This document shows, piece after piece, positions 49,805 through 60,000 of a stretch of 64,000 nucleotides of DNA. The stretch covers positions 2,728,001 through 2,792,000 of the forward strand of contig CP005974.1 of NCBI GenBank assembly GCA_000940995.1. Reading direction: 5' to 3'. Position 1 is the first letter of the stretch. Each line of letters starts with the position of its first letter. Below the pieces are notes generated by a model. The model had not been told where the DNA came from and ran no database searches. It saw nothing but the letters and a program-made list of their open reading frames with translations. Source of the DNA: Photobacterium gaetbulicola Gung47 (GTDB lineage: Bacteria > Pseudomonadota > Gammaproteobacteria > Enterobacterales > Vibrionaceae). The translations under genes and the position numbers were made by a program.

Positions 49805-51394
49805 ATGTATATAAAAAGACTGTTATTAAGCTCCACGTTAATTCTTTCACTTGTCGGCTGTGCTGCTACATATGAATCTGCCGAAGAGTCTTTTCTAAAA
49901 GGTGAAGTCCTAGAAGCGAGAGAAACCTGGTCGAAACTAGCTTCAGATGGAGATACTCGCTCCATGTATCGTCTTTACACTTCGACAAACAGACCAAGCA
50001 GTGAAGATATTAATTGGCTAAAAAAAGCTGCAGATTCAGAGCTAATTGATGCTCAATATGACTATGCGCTTTGGGCAATAAGCAAAGAAAAATATAAAGA
50101 AGGACAAGACTATCTTTTATTAGCGTCTAGCAATGGCTCATACAAAGCAAAATCATACCTGAAGAAAAATGAAAAACTCATTCCTTTATGGGTCAAAGCA
50201 GAAAAAGGAAATACCTATGCCATATTACAAATCGGTGAACATTATTGGCAACAAAAGAAATACGAAGATTCCTTGTTCTGGTATGAGCGCTGTGCTGAGG
50301 AGTTAACCTACTGTTCATTCTATCTCGGGTTAGCCAATGATCAAGGATATGGCGTTAAACAAAATCATACAAAGGCAGCTGAGTGGTATAGACTATCGGC
50401 AACGAAAGGAAACCGAGATTCACAACGAAACCTCGCTTGGCTATATGAGTCAGGGCTTGGTACGCAAATAGATAAAAGTCAGGCGTTTTACTGGATGTCG
50501 AAAGCCGCAGATACTGGATTGAACATCCCTACTGCAGAGCTCGGCCGCTACTATCTCTATGGGATAGGTACAGAGAAAGATACCCAGAAAGCTTTTAAGC
50601 TCTTGAGCAAAGCTGCTACTGAAAATAAATTTGCCGCTTATCACTTGGCGAATATGTACTTCAATGGTTGGGGGATCGAACAAGACTATAACAAATCTTT
50701 CCAGTGGTTCATGCATTCTAGCAAGCAAGATCATACCGCATCCCTATGGTTCATCGGCGAGCATTACTACAAAGGATTAGGCAGAGATAAGAATAACTAT
50801 GAGGCTTTCAAATGGTACTCTAAAGCCGCTGAAAACGGCGACAAGGATGCCCAATTCCGGCTTGGCTGGATGCTAAGCCATGGGGAAGGAGCTCCTCTAA
50901 ATAATAGAAAGGCCTTTGAATGGTATCTCAAATCTGCTGAACAAGGTGTATCAATGGCCCAGAATAACTTAGGCTATATGTATGAAAACGGACTTGGTAC
51001 TGATAAAAATATAAATCGTGCATTTAGCTGGTACAAGCAAGCAGCTGAAAATGGCAATGCAACCGCACAAAATAACTTGGGGATTAGCTATCAATACGGA
51101 ACCGGTGTAAGTAGAAATTATCCACTATCTGTCTACTGGTACGCAAAATCAGCACAACAGAACAATAAGTCAGCCCAAAACTCTCTCAATAACATCCTAT
51201 ACAAATTAAAAACCCGTAAGATAACAGCGCTAAGTACTGATATCTATTCAGAGTCAGGGTTCAACAGTACTCCAATCAAAAGTCTAAAGCGAGGCGAAAA
51301 GGTATACGTATTATCAGAAGGAAGCCAATGGACAGAAGTCTACCATCAAGACAAAAATTCACTTGGCTTCATCCATAATACTCACCTACTTTGA
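49805..51394 (+). CDS. Sel1-repeat lipoprotein with C-terminal SH3-like domain
   Basis: 529 residues. The start at MYIKRLLL is chosen because the ATG nine bases earlier is only one base from the AAGGA. Signal peptide with lipobox LSLVGC (Cys near residue 20), then about eight Sel1/TPR-like repeats (residues ~170-465; units such as AQNNLGYMYENGLGTDKNINRAFSWYKQAAENGN), ending in a bacterial SH3-like domain (~470-529, STDIYSESGFNSTPIKSLKRGEKVYVLSEGSQW). Sel1 proteins are scaffolds, often for envelope or peptidoglycan-linked functions. Base composition and codon use are more AT-rich than neighbours, suggesting acquisition. Confidence 0.82.
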   Translation: MYIKRLLLSSTLILSLVGCAATYESAEESFLKGEVLEARETWSKLASDGDTRSMYRLYTSTNRPSSEDINWLKKAADSELIDAQYDYALWAISKEKYKEGQDYLLLASSNGSYKAKSYLKKNEKLIPLWVKAEKGNTYAILQIGEHYWQQKKYEDSLFWYERCAEELTYCSFYLGLANDQGYGVKQNHTKAAEWYRLSATKGNRDSQRNLAWLYESGLGTQIDKSQAFYWMSKAADTGLNIPTAELGRYYLYGIGTEKDTQKAFKLLSKAATENKFAAYHLANMYFNGWGIEQDYNKSFQWFMHSSKQDHTASLWFIGEHYYKGLGRDKNNYEAFKWYSKAAENGDKDAQFRLGWMLSHGEGAPLNNRKAFEWYLKSAEQGVSMAQNNLGYMYENGLGTDKNINRAFSWYKQAAENGNATAQNNLGISYQYGTGVSRNYPLSVYWYAKSAQQNNKSAQNSLNNILYKLKTRKITALSTDIYSESGFNSTPIKSLKRGEKVYVLSEGSQWTEVYHQDKNSLGFIHNTHLL

Positions 51395-51410
51395 ATAAAG
51401 GGAAATTAAA

Positions 51411-51923
51411 ATGAAAAAGATATTATTTATACTACTATCTTTGTTTAGTACAAGTTTACTAGCTGACCCGACAGTTTTCGGCTTAACAATTGGTAAAACG
51501 ACCATTTCACAGCTAAAAAACACTTACAGCGTTAATTATTCCGGTCAAAATAAATACAGTTTAGGTGATATGTACGAGATCCCACGCGGTCAAATTAACT
51601 TTGACGGCATTGGGGCTGTCACTGCTATTTTCGATAGCTCAAACACACTTGTAGCTGTTTTGTCAGAGTTTCCTAAGTCAAAGTTTGACTACTTAAACTC
51701 TGCTATTGCTAAAAAATATACTCTTATGAATAAGAAAATTCCATTTGTAGGTGATAAATCAGCAACCTATCAGTCAGGAAATACAGAGATCACACTCAGT
51801 GCTCCACACATGAGTTTTCAAATGTCAATGAACTATATTCATACAGATTTATTAAAAGCATATAATAAGCAATCAAAAGCTGAAGAAAAACAAAAGCAAG
51901 AACAAGAAAGTTCAATGCTATAA
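51411..51923 (+). CDS. Small secreted protein of unknown function downstream of the Sel1 lipoprotein
   Basis: 170 residues: signal peptide (MKKILFILLSLFSTSLLADP, cleavage near residue 18) and a mature domain starting VFGLTIGKTTISQLKNTYSV, a pattern common in small periplasmic proteins with a beta-alpha layout; the C-terminus is a charged helix (KAYNKQSKAEEKQKQEQE). No family was recognised with confidence. Sixteen bases after the Sel1 gene with GGGAAAT before the ATG, so the two form an operon. It is equally AT-rich. Confidence 0.65.
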   Translation: MKKILFILLSLFSTSLLADPTVFGLTIGKTTISQLKNTYSVNYSGQNKYSLGDMYEIPRGQINFDGIGAVTAIFDSSNTLVAVLSEFPKSKFDYLNSAIAKKYTLMNKKIPFVGDKSATYQSGNTEITLSAPHMSFQMSMNYIHTDLLKAYNKQSKAEEKQKQEQESSML

Positions 51924-51941
51924 ACTAAGTTTGCAACATTT

Positions 51942-51968
51942 AATAAAGCCGCAAACTGCGGCTTTATT
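51942..51968 (+). terminator. Terminator after the Sel1 operon
   Basis: Perfect 12-bp stem AATAAAGCCGCA / TGCGGCTTTATT with a 3-nt loop; the TTTATTTATG end supplies a U-rich tail. Confidence 0.85.
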
Positions 51969-52046
51969 TATGAAAAAGCCTTCAACATCGCCTTTTGAAG
52001 GCAATCTTATATCCACACCCGTTAATACCAATTAACTACACCAAAC

Positions 52047-52069
52047 AAAAAAAGGGGCCTAGCGGCCCC
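52047..52069 (-). terminator. Terminator after the xdhA-C-B operon
   Basis: GGGGCC / GGCCCC stem with a TAGC loop; on the minus strand it is followed by seven U residues. Confidence 0.88.
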
Positions 52070-52114
52070 AACCAAAAGGTAACAAAAGTAAATACAAGCA
52101 AGGGAGTAAATGGG

Positions 52115-53014
52115 TCAGCGCCTTGATAGCCCCTCCAGCCAGCGGGTCAGCAGGTTGAGCGAGGCTTGCTGCCGGTAGGCAGCTGTCGAGCGCTGATCAT
52201 CTATCGGGCGGATGATTTCGCGATAGCAGCCGACAACCTGTTGCACAAAACCCGGCTTGGCCAAGGTATCCAATGATTGGCCGACAACCAGCAACTCCAA
52301 CTCGCGGCTGCGGACCACCGTTGGGCCAACCGCGCCGAATGCCACCCGCCAGTCAGCAATAACGGGGGCCTTCTTGGGATAGCGCTTGATACGGGCGAGA
52401 CCCGCTACTGACAGCTTACTCAGGGCATTGGCTGCCCGGGTGCCGACCTTGTGGTAGAACACCTCGGGTAAGTCATACTGCGGGATCACGATATGGGTCA
52501 GCATTTCATCCGGCTTCAGAGCCGTCACCCTAGGCGCCAGGATAAAATCTGCCAGGGCCATTTCCCTCTGTCCCCGAATTGACGATAGAACGACACGGGC
52601 ATCCAGCAAGTACAAGGCCGGCAGGGAGTCAGCGGCAGGAGATGCATTGCAAATATTCCCGGCCAACGTGGCACGGTTGCGCAACGCCGGCGCCGCTATT
52701 TTAGCCACGCTCTGGCGCAGTACCGAAGGGACCAACGGATGCTGTTCAATATCTGCCAACACCACCCCCGCCCCGATGTACAAGGCTTGCTCTTGGCCGC
52801 TCTCACCCTTGTGCTCAGGCTCAGCGGACGCAATGTATTGCAGCTCTTCGATGGCATCGACGAACAACACATCTTGCTCGAACCTGGGGGACATGCCCGC
52901 TCGCACGCCGTGCTGTACCATCAAGTCGGTACCGCCGGAGAACACCGTCAGCTTGCCCATCGACAGGGTATCCAATGCCTGCGCCAACGTATCGGGCCGA
53001 TAAACATTTACCAT
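52115..53014 (-). CDS. xdhB: Xanthine dehydrogenase-type FAD-binding subunit
   Basis: 299 residues from MVNVYRPDTLAQALDTL; this ATG overlaps the 2Fe-2S subunit gene by 7 bases, and the longer frame would run deep into it. PCMH-type FAD domain with TVFSGGTDLMVQHGVR and APALRNRATLAGNICNASPAADSLPALYLLDARV (second FAD loop), and a C-terminal CODH-flavoprotein-like domain. E. coli XdhB is 292 residues. It oxidises or reduces FAD during purine hydroxylation and passes electrons to NAD+. Last gene of the operon before the terminator. Naming follows E. coli; PucC in Bacillus is equivalent. Confidence 0.88.
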   Translation of the reverse strand: MVNVYRPDTLAQALDTLSMGKLTVFSGGTDLMVQHGVRAGMSPRFEQDVLFVDAIEELQYIASAEPEHKGESGQEQALYIGAGVVLADIEQHPLVPSVLRQSVAKIAAPALRNRATLAGNICNASPAADSLPALYLLDARVVLSSIRGQREMALADFILAPRVTALKPDEMLTHIVIPQYDLPEVFYHKVGTRAANALSKLSVAGLARIKRYPKKAPVIADWRVAFGAVGPTVVRSRELELLVVGQSLDTLAKPGFVQQVVGCYREIIRPIDDQRSTAAYRQQASLNLLTRWLEGLSRR

Positions 53015-53478
53015 AAGCCTTCTCCTTTCTCGGCGGCGATCTTGGCCGCTTCGACAATCATGCCGTAGCCTGTGCAGCGGCATAAATTGCCAGAGATCGC
53101 GGTACGGATAGCCAGCTCCGTCGGGTTAGGATCGGCTTCCAGCAAGGCATAAAGTGCCAACACCATACCCGGGGTGCAAAAGCCGCACTGTACCCCTTTG
53201 GCCTCGAGCAGCGCATTGATCACGCATTGGCCTTTTTCGGTCTGGCGCAATCCTTCAAGGGTCATCACATCACCGCCCTGTACCTGGCTGATAGGCATCA
53301 TGCAGGCGTTGACCAAGCGGCCGTTGAACAGCACAGAGCAGGCTCCGCACTCCCCTTCCCCACAGCCTTCTTTGGTTGCGGTATGGCTCATGGTGCCGCG
53401 CAGGGTATGGAGCAAAGACTGCATCGGGTCAACGTCGACAACGACGAGGTGACTGTTGAGGTAAAATTCAATCTTCAT
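53008..53478 (-). CDS. xdhC: Xanthine dehydrogenase-type [2Fe-2S] subunit
   Basis: 156 residues from MKIEFYLNSH (E. coli XdhC 159). Both iron-sulfur sites are complete: plant-ferredoxin-like Cys39, Cys44, Cys47, Cys59 (GCGEGECGACSVLFNGRLVNAC) and the helical domain Cys98, Cys101, Cys133, Cys135 (QCGFCTPG and LCRCTGY). It carries electrons from the molybdenum centre to FAD. Overlaps the Mo-subunit gene by 11 bases and the FAD gene by 7, so all three are translationally coupled. The intact clusters contrast with the cysteine-free equivalent in XdhD. Confidence 0.92.
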   Translation of the reverse strand: MKIEFYLNSHLVVVDVDPMQSLLHTLRGTMSHTATKEGCGEGECGACSVLFNGRLVNACMMPISQVQGGDVMTLEGLRQTEKGQCVINALLEAKGVQCGFCTPGMVLALYALLEADPNPTELAIRTAISGNLCRCTGYGMIVEAAKIAAEKGEGLW

Positions 53479-55681
53479 CGATAGGTGCTCCATTGCCCGG
53501 GCCAGATCCCTTCACTTGCCCTTCTCGTTGCTGTGCGCTTGGCTCATCTGAGCGTCGAGCTAGTGCCTCACAAACTTTCTCAGGTGTTACCGGAATGGAC
53601 GACAAAGGCACACCGATGGCATTTTCGACCGCTGCGACAAAGGCCGCCGCGCCACCGTTGTGAGTCAATTCACCCCCACCTTTGGCACCATTTGGCCCAT
53701 AAGGGTATGGGTTATCGACAAGATCGCTGCCGATAGCCGGTACATCCAGCGCGGTCGGGATCACATAGTCAGCCATCGAGCGCTGGGCGAAGACGCCATC
53801 TTGGGTCATTTCCAACTTCTCGCAACTGCCGTATCCCAACGCCTGAACCAAGCCGCCTTCGATCTGGCCCCTGAATATGGTGCTGTCAATGGCCCTGCCG
53901 ATGTCATACACCGCCCAGGCCCCGGTAATGTCCGCTTCGCCGGTCGCCATATCGACCTCCACTTCCACCACGTTGGCACCATAGCTAGTCGCTTGGTAGG
54001 CGTTCCCCTGGTAGGTATTCTGATCCCACTGGTGGTAGTCAGGTTTGCAGTAAACCTCTGTGATTTCCTGATCTTCACCCTCAACCCAAGACTTTTTCAG
54101 CTTTTTCGCTGCTTTTTCGAGGATATAACCAACAATCAATATTGATCGGGAAGCCACCGTCGGCCCGGAGTCGGGCACAATACCCGTATCTGGCACTGCC
54201 AGCTGGATCTCCTCCAGCGGCTTACCGAGGGTATCTGCCACTATCTTGCGGAATGTCAGGCTCAGGCCCTGACCGATATCGGTGTTGGAGGCAAGGATCT
54301 GCACATTGCCATCACTTCCCTTGAGCAGTTTGACCTTGGCCCTGACCAGGGTATCTTCCAGATCACCGGCAAAACCACAGCCATGCTGGAAAACCGCCAA
54401 GCCTATGCCTTTACGGCGTTCAGCTTGGCTTCCATCTTGCCGGGTATATTCATTGAACTTGCGGTGATAATCCGACATATCGAGCACTTTGTGCAGCATC
54501 TCGTCGAGAACCAAATCACCAAAGATTTCCGCACCGGTCAATGAGTGAGATTCGGCGGTGAGGAAATGCCGCTGCTTGAAGGCTACCGGATCGGCACCGA
54601 GCTGCTTGGCGACATGGTGGATGTGGGTCTCCATGCAGAAGCAGTTTTGTGGTGAACCAAAGCCGCGGAATGCCCCCGTCGGCACGGTGTTGGTGGCCCA
54701 GGCATGCCCTTCTACCCGAACGTTGGGAATATCGTAGACATTGGTGGCGGTCGTGATGGAACGCTGCAACACAATGCCAGACAAGCTCAGGTAGGCACCG
54801 GCGTTAACATCGAACTTGATATCCATGGCGACAATCTTGCCGTCGGCATCGACACCGGTTTTATAGTGAAAAGTGACAGGGTGACGCTTGGAAGTAGTAG
54901 CAATATCTTCCCCGCGCTCGAAAATCAGCCGAATTGGCTGCTGCAGCTTCTCAACCGCTACTGCCAAAGGCGCTGCCAGCACGTCAGGGAAGTCTTCCTT
55001 ACCGCCGAAGCCGCCACCGGTAGGGCATTGGATCGCCCTGACATTGTCATGGCCCAATACCACCGCCATGGTATGGTGGACATACCAGGGGCACTGCATC
55101 GAACCTTCCAGTACCACTTTGCCATCTTGCGGATAGCAAACGGCCCCTTGGGTTTCGAGGTAGATATGCTCCTGATAGCCGGTCGAGCAGGTCTCTTCGA
55201 TAATGGTGACCGCTTGAGCAAAGCCGGCTTCGATGTCCCCCTTGTGCAGCCTATGGGTATCAAGCACGTTGTCATCGGCGTGGATGGCACCGTCCTTCAG
55301 CGCCTTGGATTGCTCAATGGTATAAGCCGGCTCGAGGGGCGCGTATTCGACATCGATTTCATTAAGCAATTCATCAACGACATCAGGATCAGGCCCGACA
55401 ACCAGATAGATCACCTGACCGACAAACCGCACCTCTTGATCAGCAAAGGCAGGCCAGTCGATCTCGACAATCGGCAGGACATTCTGTCCGGGGACATCGT
55501 CTGCACCGAAAATATGGTAGCCGTCAGGCAGGGTTGGAAGTGTTACCGATTTGATCCGCCCGCGAGGGCAAGAAGAGCGGTAAAACCGCCCTTCAAGTAG
55601 TCCCTCGTAATGGCGATCGGCAATATATTTCGCAGCTCCAGTGGCTTCCTCCCACTTAAAGTGCGTATTGACCGTATCCAT
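53468..55681 (-). CDS. xdhA: Xanthine dehydrogenase-type molybdenum-binding subunit
   Basis: 737 residues (E. coli XdhA 752). Aldehyde-oxidase hammerhead domain (~12-115) and Mo-binding domains with CPTGGGFGGKEDF, TGAFRGFGSPQNCF, NTDIGQGLSLTFRKI and the catalytic Glu671 in GAKGGGELTHNG. The C-terminal ~35 residues are an unusual hydrophilic tail (SDEPSAQQREGQVKGSG). It hydroxylates a purine such as hypoxanthine or xanthine at the molybdenum centre. It follows ssnA by 14 bases within the ygfK-ssnA-xdhACB operon, so it may use the same Se-dependent maturation proteins; that is inferred from position. Confidence 0.9.
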   Translation of the reverse strand: MDTVNTHFKWEEATGAAKYIADRHYEGLLEGRFYRSSCPRGRIKSVTLPTLPDGYHIFGADDVPGQNVLPIVEIDWPAFADQEVRFVGQVIYLVVGPDPDVVDELLNEIDVEYAPLEPAYTIEQSKALKDGAIHADDNVLDTHRLHKGDIEAGFAQAVTIIEETCSTGYQEHIYLETQGAVCYPQDGKVVLEGSMQCPWYVHHTMAVVLGHDNVRAIQCPTGGGFGGKEDFPDVLAAPLAVAVEKLQQPIRLIFERGEDIATTSKRHPVTFHYKTGVDADGKIVAMDIKFDVNAGAYLSLSGIVLQRSITTATNVYDIPNVRVEGHAWATNTVPTGAFRGFGSPQNCFCMETHIHHVAKQLGADPVAFKQRHFLTAESHSLTGAEIFGDLVLDEMLHKVLDMSDYHRKFNEYTRQDGSQAERRKGIGLAVFQHGCGFAGDLEDTLVRAKVKLLKGSDGNVQILASNTDIGQGLSLTFRKIVADTLGKPLEEIQLAVPDTGIVPDSGPTVASRSILIVGYILEKAAKKLKKSWVEGEDQEITEVYCKPDYHQWDQNTYQGNAYQATSYGANVVEVEVDMATGEADITGAWAVYDIGRAIDSTIFRGQIEGGLVQALGYGSCEKLEMTQDGVFAQRSMADYVIPTALDVPAIGSDLVDNPYPYGPNGAKGGGELTHNGGAAAFVAAVENAIGVPLSSIPVTPEKVCEALARRSDEPSAQQREGQVKGSGPGNGAPIDED

Positions 55682-55695
55682 AACGGGATCTCACA

Positions 55696-57024
55696 TTAGT
55701 CCAACTTATCCATGGTTTGCCATAAACGCATCGCCACCTTGCGTGCCTCTGCGTAAATCGGTGCCACATCGAACGGGAACTCGCGATCTTCGTAGACGAA
55801 GCGACCTTCAACCACCACGCTGTTGACGTTACCGGCATTGAAACCAAAGGCGATATGGCCCGGTAGGTTGTCTGCCACCAGCGGTGTCGGGCTGGTGTAG
55901 TCAAGCACAGTCAGGTCAGCTTTGTTGCCGGCATCGAGGCGGCCGAATTTCGCGCCGAAGTTACGGGCCAGAATTTCGTTACCGTTCCATAGATGGCGCA
56001 GGAAGCTGTCTGGCCACAACGGACCACCGGCATCACGATGCTTGAAGAAGGCAAACTTCAACTCTTCGAACATGTCGGCACCGATACCGTCGGTACCCAA
56101 GGCAACATTCTGGTAGCGCATCAGCTTGTCGTTGTAGCCCACGTTGTTGTTCATATTCGAACGGGCATTGTGGACCAAGAAACCATTTTTGGCGTTCAGG
56201 ATGGCAATGTCCTTTTCTGATAGGAACAAGCCATGTGCCAATAGGGTCTTCTCGTTGATCAAGCCGAAGCTATCCAACCGCTCGACAATATCCTGGCCGT
56301 AGTGATGGTGGCTATGAGTCACGTCGTAGCGATCTTCCGCCACATGAACATGGATCCCGCGCCCGGTAGCCTGGACCGCTTCGGCCATCATCGACAACCC
56401 GTCATTGGTCACCGTAAACGGTGCGTGGGCTCCGATATGGGCTTCAACCAGGTAAGGCTCTTCACCATTTTCCTTGGCACGGTCAATTAACTGGGCAAAC
56501 GCAATATTCTCCTCGACGCCTGCCACCATTTCTTTCATGCCGTGGTTACGGTCGGTGGTCTCGAAACAGGTCATGCCGCGCAGGCCTGCTTTCAAGAACC
56601 CTTTGCGCAGGGTATTGAGCGAGCCGGCGATGTAATTCGGCGAGGCATGGTGGTCAATCACCGATGAACAACCGCACTTGATCGCTTCCAGCGAGCAGAT
56701 CAGACCGCTATAGTACAAGGCTTCTTCGTCCAGCGCCCTGTCCATCCGCCACCAAAGGTTCTTCAGTATCGAAATGAAGTCAGGACTTGGCTTGATATCA
56801 GCCATGATCCCGCGCGCCAACCCAGAGTAGAAGTGGTTGTGAGAGCAGACAATACCCGGCATTACCAGTTTGCCCTTCATGTCCTTAACTTGGGCATCTG
56901 GGTAGTTGGCCGCCAGATTGGCGCCAACTTCCTTGATTTTGTCGCCGTCGATAACAATATCGACGCCTTCTTTGATCAGTGCAGGCTCAAACTGCACAGC
57001 TGTTGCATTTCTGAGTACTAACAT
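55696..57024 (-). CDS. ssnA: Putative aminohydrolase SsnA
   Basis: 442 residues from MLVLRNATAVQFEP with GAGGAG upstream, identical in length to E. coli SsnA. Amidohydrolase superfamily: SHNHFYSG (metal His pair), EAHIGAHAPFTV (His), HVAEDRYDVTHSHHHYG and LGTDGIGADMFEE (Asp). It belongs to the selenium-metabolism SsnA family found with Se-dependent molybdenum hydroxylases; the proposed role is hydrolysis of a cyclic amide or deamination of a purine-derived compound, but the substrate is not established. Lies between ygfK and the xdh genes. Confidence 0.93.
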   Translation of the reverse strand: MLVLRNATAVQFEPALIKEGVDIVIDGDKIKEVGANLAANYPDAQVKDMKGKLVMPGIVCSHNHFYSGLARGIMADIKPSPDFISILKNLWWRMDRALDEEALYYSGLICSLEAIKCGCSSVIDHHASPNYIAGSLNTLRKGFLKAGLRGMTCFETTDRNHGMKEMVAGVEENIAFAQLIDRAKENGEEPYLVEAHIGAHAPFTVTNDGLSMMAEAVQATGRGIHVHVAEDRYDVTHSHHHYGQDIVERLDSFGLINEKTLLAHGLFLSEKDIAILNAKNGFLVHNARSNMNNNVGYNDKLMRYQNVALGTDGIGADMFEELKFAFFKHRDAGGPLWPDSFLRHLWNGNEILARNFGAKFGRLDAGNKADLTVLDYTSPTPLVADNLPGHIAFGFNAGNVNSVVVEGRFVYEDREFPFDVAPIYAEARKVAMRLWQTMDKLD

Positions 57025-57038
57025 TCCCTGGCTCCTCA

Positions 57039-60000
57039 CTAAACATCTACTTTGCCAAGCAGGTAGCTGTGGTTAGCCATGACATAGTTGATAATCGTCG
57101 CTTCATCAGCGAGCGACTCTGGCATGTCCACATTGCCCTGCTCATTAATACGGAAGGAATAAATCTCACTTTGACTGCGAACCAGTACTTCGTCACCTTC
57201 GACGAAGAAACCGGCGTTGGTGCTGTTGGTAAAGTCTTCACGCAGATTGAACAGCGTGAACTTGTCTTTGTACGGCTTGCTGTCCCATGGGCAGAACTGG
57301 GCACAGTTACCACACTCGTTACAGTACGCATCGAGGTGTAGCGTCTGGAACTGGTCACGGAAGCCCGGGATCGGCAGCGAAATATTGGCACGGTTCGGAC
57401 ACACATCCACACACTTGCTACAGATGTACGAACATTCCAGACAACGTTTCGCTTCTTGCTCGATAAATTGCTCGCGGTCGGCTTCTTCCAGCTTGTTGGC
57501 TTCAATCAGCTTGACCTGGATATCGCCTTTACGGGCGTATACGGCTTCAACTTTAACATCGGATTTGGCTTCGAGCTGCTCATCGGCCTGCGCTTCACGA
57601 GCCAAGATAGTGGTTGCCGCCTTACGGCCACCGGAAATCGCCGATACGATTGATGATGGGCCAGTGTGGGCATCACCCATCAAGAACACATTCTCTACCG
57701 CGGTTTCACAGCTTTCACGGTCAACAACCGGCCAGCCATCTTCGCCCATTGGGATCCCCATGCGAGACAAGACATCACAGTTGGACTGCTCACCGACGGC
57801 AGTGATCAAGGCATCAGCCTGAAGCTCAACCGTCATATCTGTTGCTACAGGGCGGCGGCGGCCTTTCTCATCAGGTTCGCCCAACTCCATCACACGAGCG
57901 GTCAGCTTACCATCGGCATCGAACTGCTCTGGGTTGGTCAGGAACATGAACTGCACGCCATCTTCCACTGCTTCTTCGTACTCTTCCTTATAGGCAGGCA
58001 TCTCGGCGATAGTACGACGGTAAAGGATGGTGACCTTCTCAACGCCATCCACTTTCAATGCGGCACGGGCGCTGTCCATTGCGGTGTTACCGGCACCGAC
58101 AACCACAACATGCTTGCCGAGCTTGAGCTCTTCGCCGTCATTGAAGCTACGCAGGAATTCCAGTGACTTGTAGATATTGGTGTTATCACCCGCCAGTGAA
58201 ATCGGATTACCCTTGTCCGCGCCTATACCAAAACAGACATACTTGAAGCCGCTCTGTTTCAGCACATCAACGGTCAGGTCTGGATTGCAGCCGTATTCGA
58301 TATTCACGCCGTGATCGGTGACAAACTGGATGTCATGTTCAATCGATTCAGCCGGAATACGGAACTGCGGAATAATATTCTTCACCACCCCACCGGCGTT
58401 TTTCTCTTTCTCAAACACGGTTACAGGGTGGCCGGCACGTGCCATGAAGTAAGCGGCAGACAAACCGGCAGGACCGGCACCAATCACCGCCACTGGATGC
58501 TTGGCTGTATCTAGGCTTGGCTCATGCCACTTGGCTTTGTATTCGTCCCAACCTTTGGCCAGTGCGATTTTCTTCATTTCACGGATGTTCAACGCCCCTT
58601 CGTAGTCACGGCGGGTACAGTTGTACTGGCACTGGTGATCACAGATATGGCCGGTGATTGAAGGCAAGGCGTTCCGCGCATAAATCACTTCCAGCGCTTC
58701 GGTGTACTTGTGCTCACCCATCAGGCGGATGTACTCAGGAATGTCCTGGCTGATCGGACAGGCCGTGACACAAGGTGCAACGTAACAGTCTGTCAGCGGT
58801 ACCGCTTTCTTCACGCTGATCTCTTCCGGGCCACGCCACTCTTTCTGGACGTAATCGGCATCAAGCGATTTTGCTGCCAGTGCTTCTAGCTTGACCAAGT
58901 CAACTTTGCCCATGCCCCACTCGTCGCTGCCTTCCAACTCTTTGGCGCAGTCAGACAGGCGAAGGTAACCGCCCGGCTTGAGCAGATCCGTTGCCATCGT
59001 AATAGGACGGATCCCCGCTTCGAAGATTTCCTTGATGTTGAACTTGCTGGCACCGCCCGAGTACGAGATTGGCAGTGTACCGTTGAATTCACGGGACAAC
59101 TCCAGCGCGACATTGATAGATAGCGGGAACAGAGCACGGCCGGACATGTACATTTCTTTGTCTGGCAAACGGCCTTTCTTATTGATAGTACCCAGGGTGT
59201 TGGTCAGTTTGACACCGAAGCCGATGCCTTTTTCCTTGCCCAGGTCGACCAGGCGGTGCAGCATGGCTTTGGCATCATTGATTTGCAGATCGTGGCTGAA
59301 GGACTCTTCGCTCAGTGCCACATAGTCAAAGCCTGCATTATCAAGGATGCCGCGTACCCGCTCGAAGCCCAATAGGGTTGGGTTCAGTTTAACGAAAGTG
59401 TTGATGCCCTTGTCTTCAATCATGTAACGACAGATGGCTTCGATTTCATGCGGAGGACAACCGTGCATGGTAGACAGTGTCACACCACGGGTTAGCTGGG
59501 CAGGAATATCATCGACCATGGCATTGAGGCGGTCGACTCTCTCTTCAAGCTGATACTCACGGATGAAGTCAGGATCTTGGATAAAGGTCTTCAGCTCGCT
59601 GATGTAGGCGTGGAAGCTTGGATGCTCGCTGGAGTCAAGCATATCGTGAATGTACTTCTGCATCGGCGGGGTTTGAATACCGGATAGGTCATAGCCGACA
59701 CTCATATTGAAGATAAAGGATTTGGCCTCGCCATCGGTTCTCGGAGCGAAGACTTCTTCCAATAGATGCAGGGCAATCCACGCCTTGAGGTATTCGTCAT
59801 AAGCTTTAAGCAGCGTGAATTCTGTCGACCATTCGGTGTTGAAACACTCATCTTCAGCATCGATACACGGTTTGGCGATCTCCAACTGATCAAGCTTCTG
59901 GACGGTTTTCAGCTCCATGAAGCGGCCACCGGCAAGCCAAGAAGTAATGATGTTCTGGGCTAATTGGGTATGAGGGCCAGCTGCAGGACCAACAGGGGTT

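Noticed and set aside
54704..55600. 298-codon plus-strand frame opposite the xdhA gene
   Set aside because: Antisense to the conserved molybdenum subunit; no ribosome site or family features.
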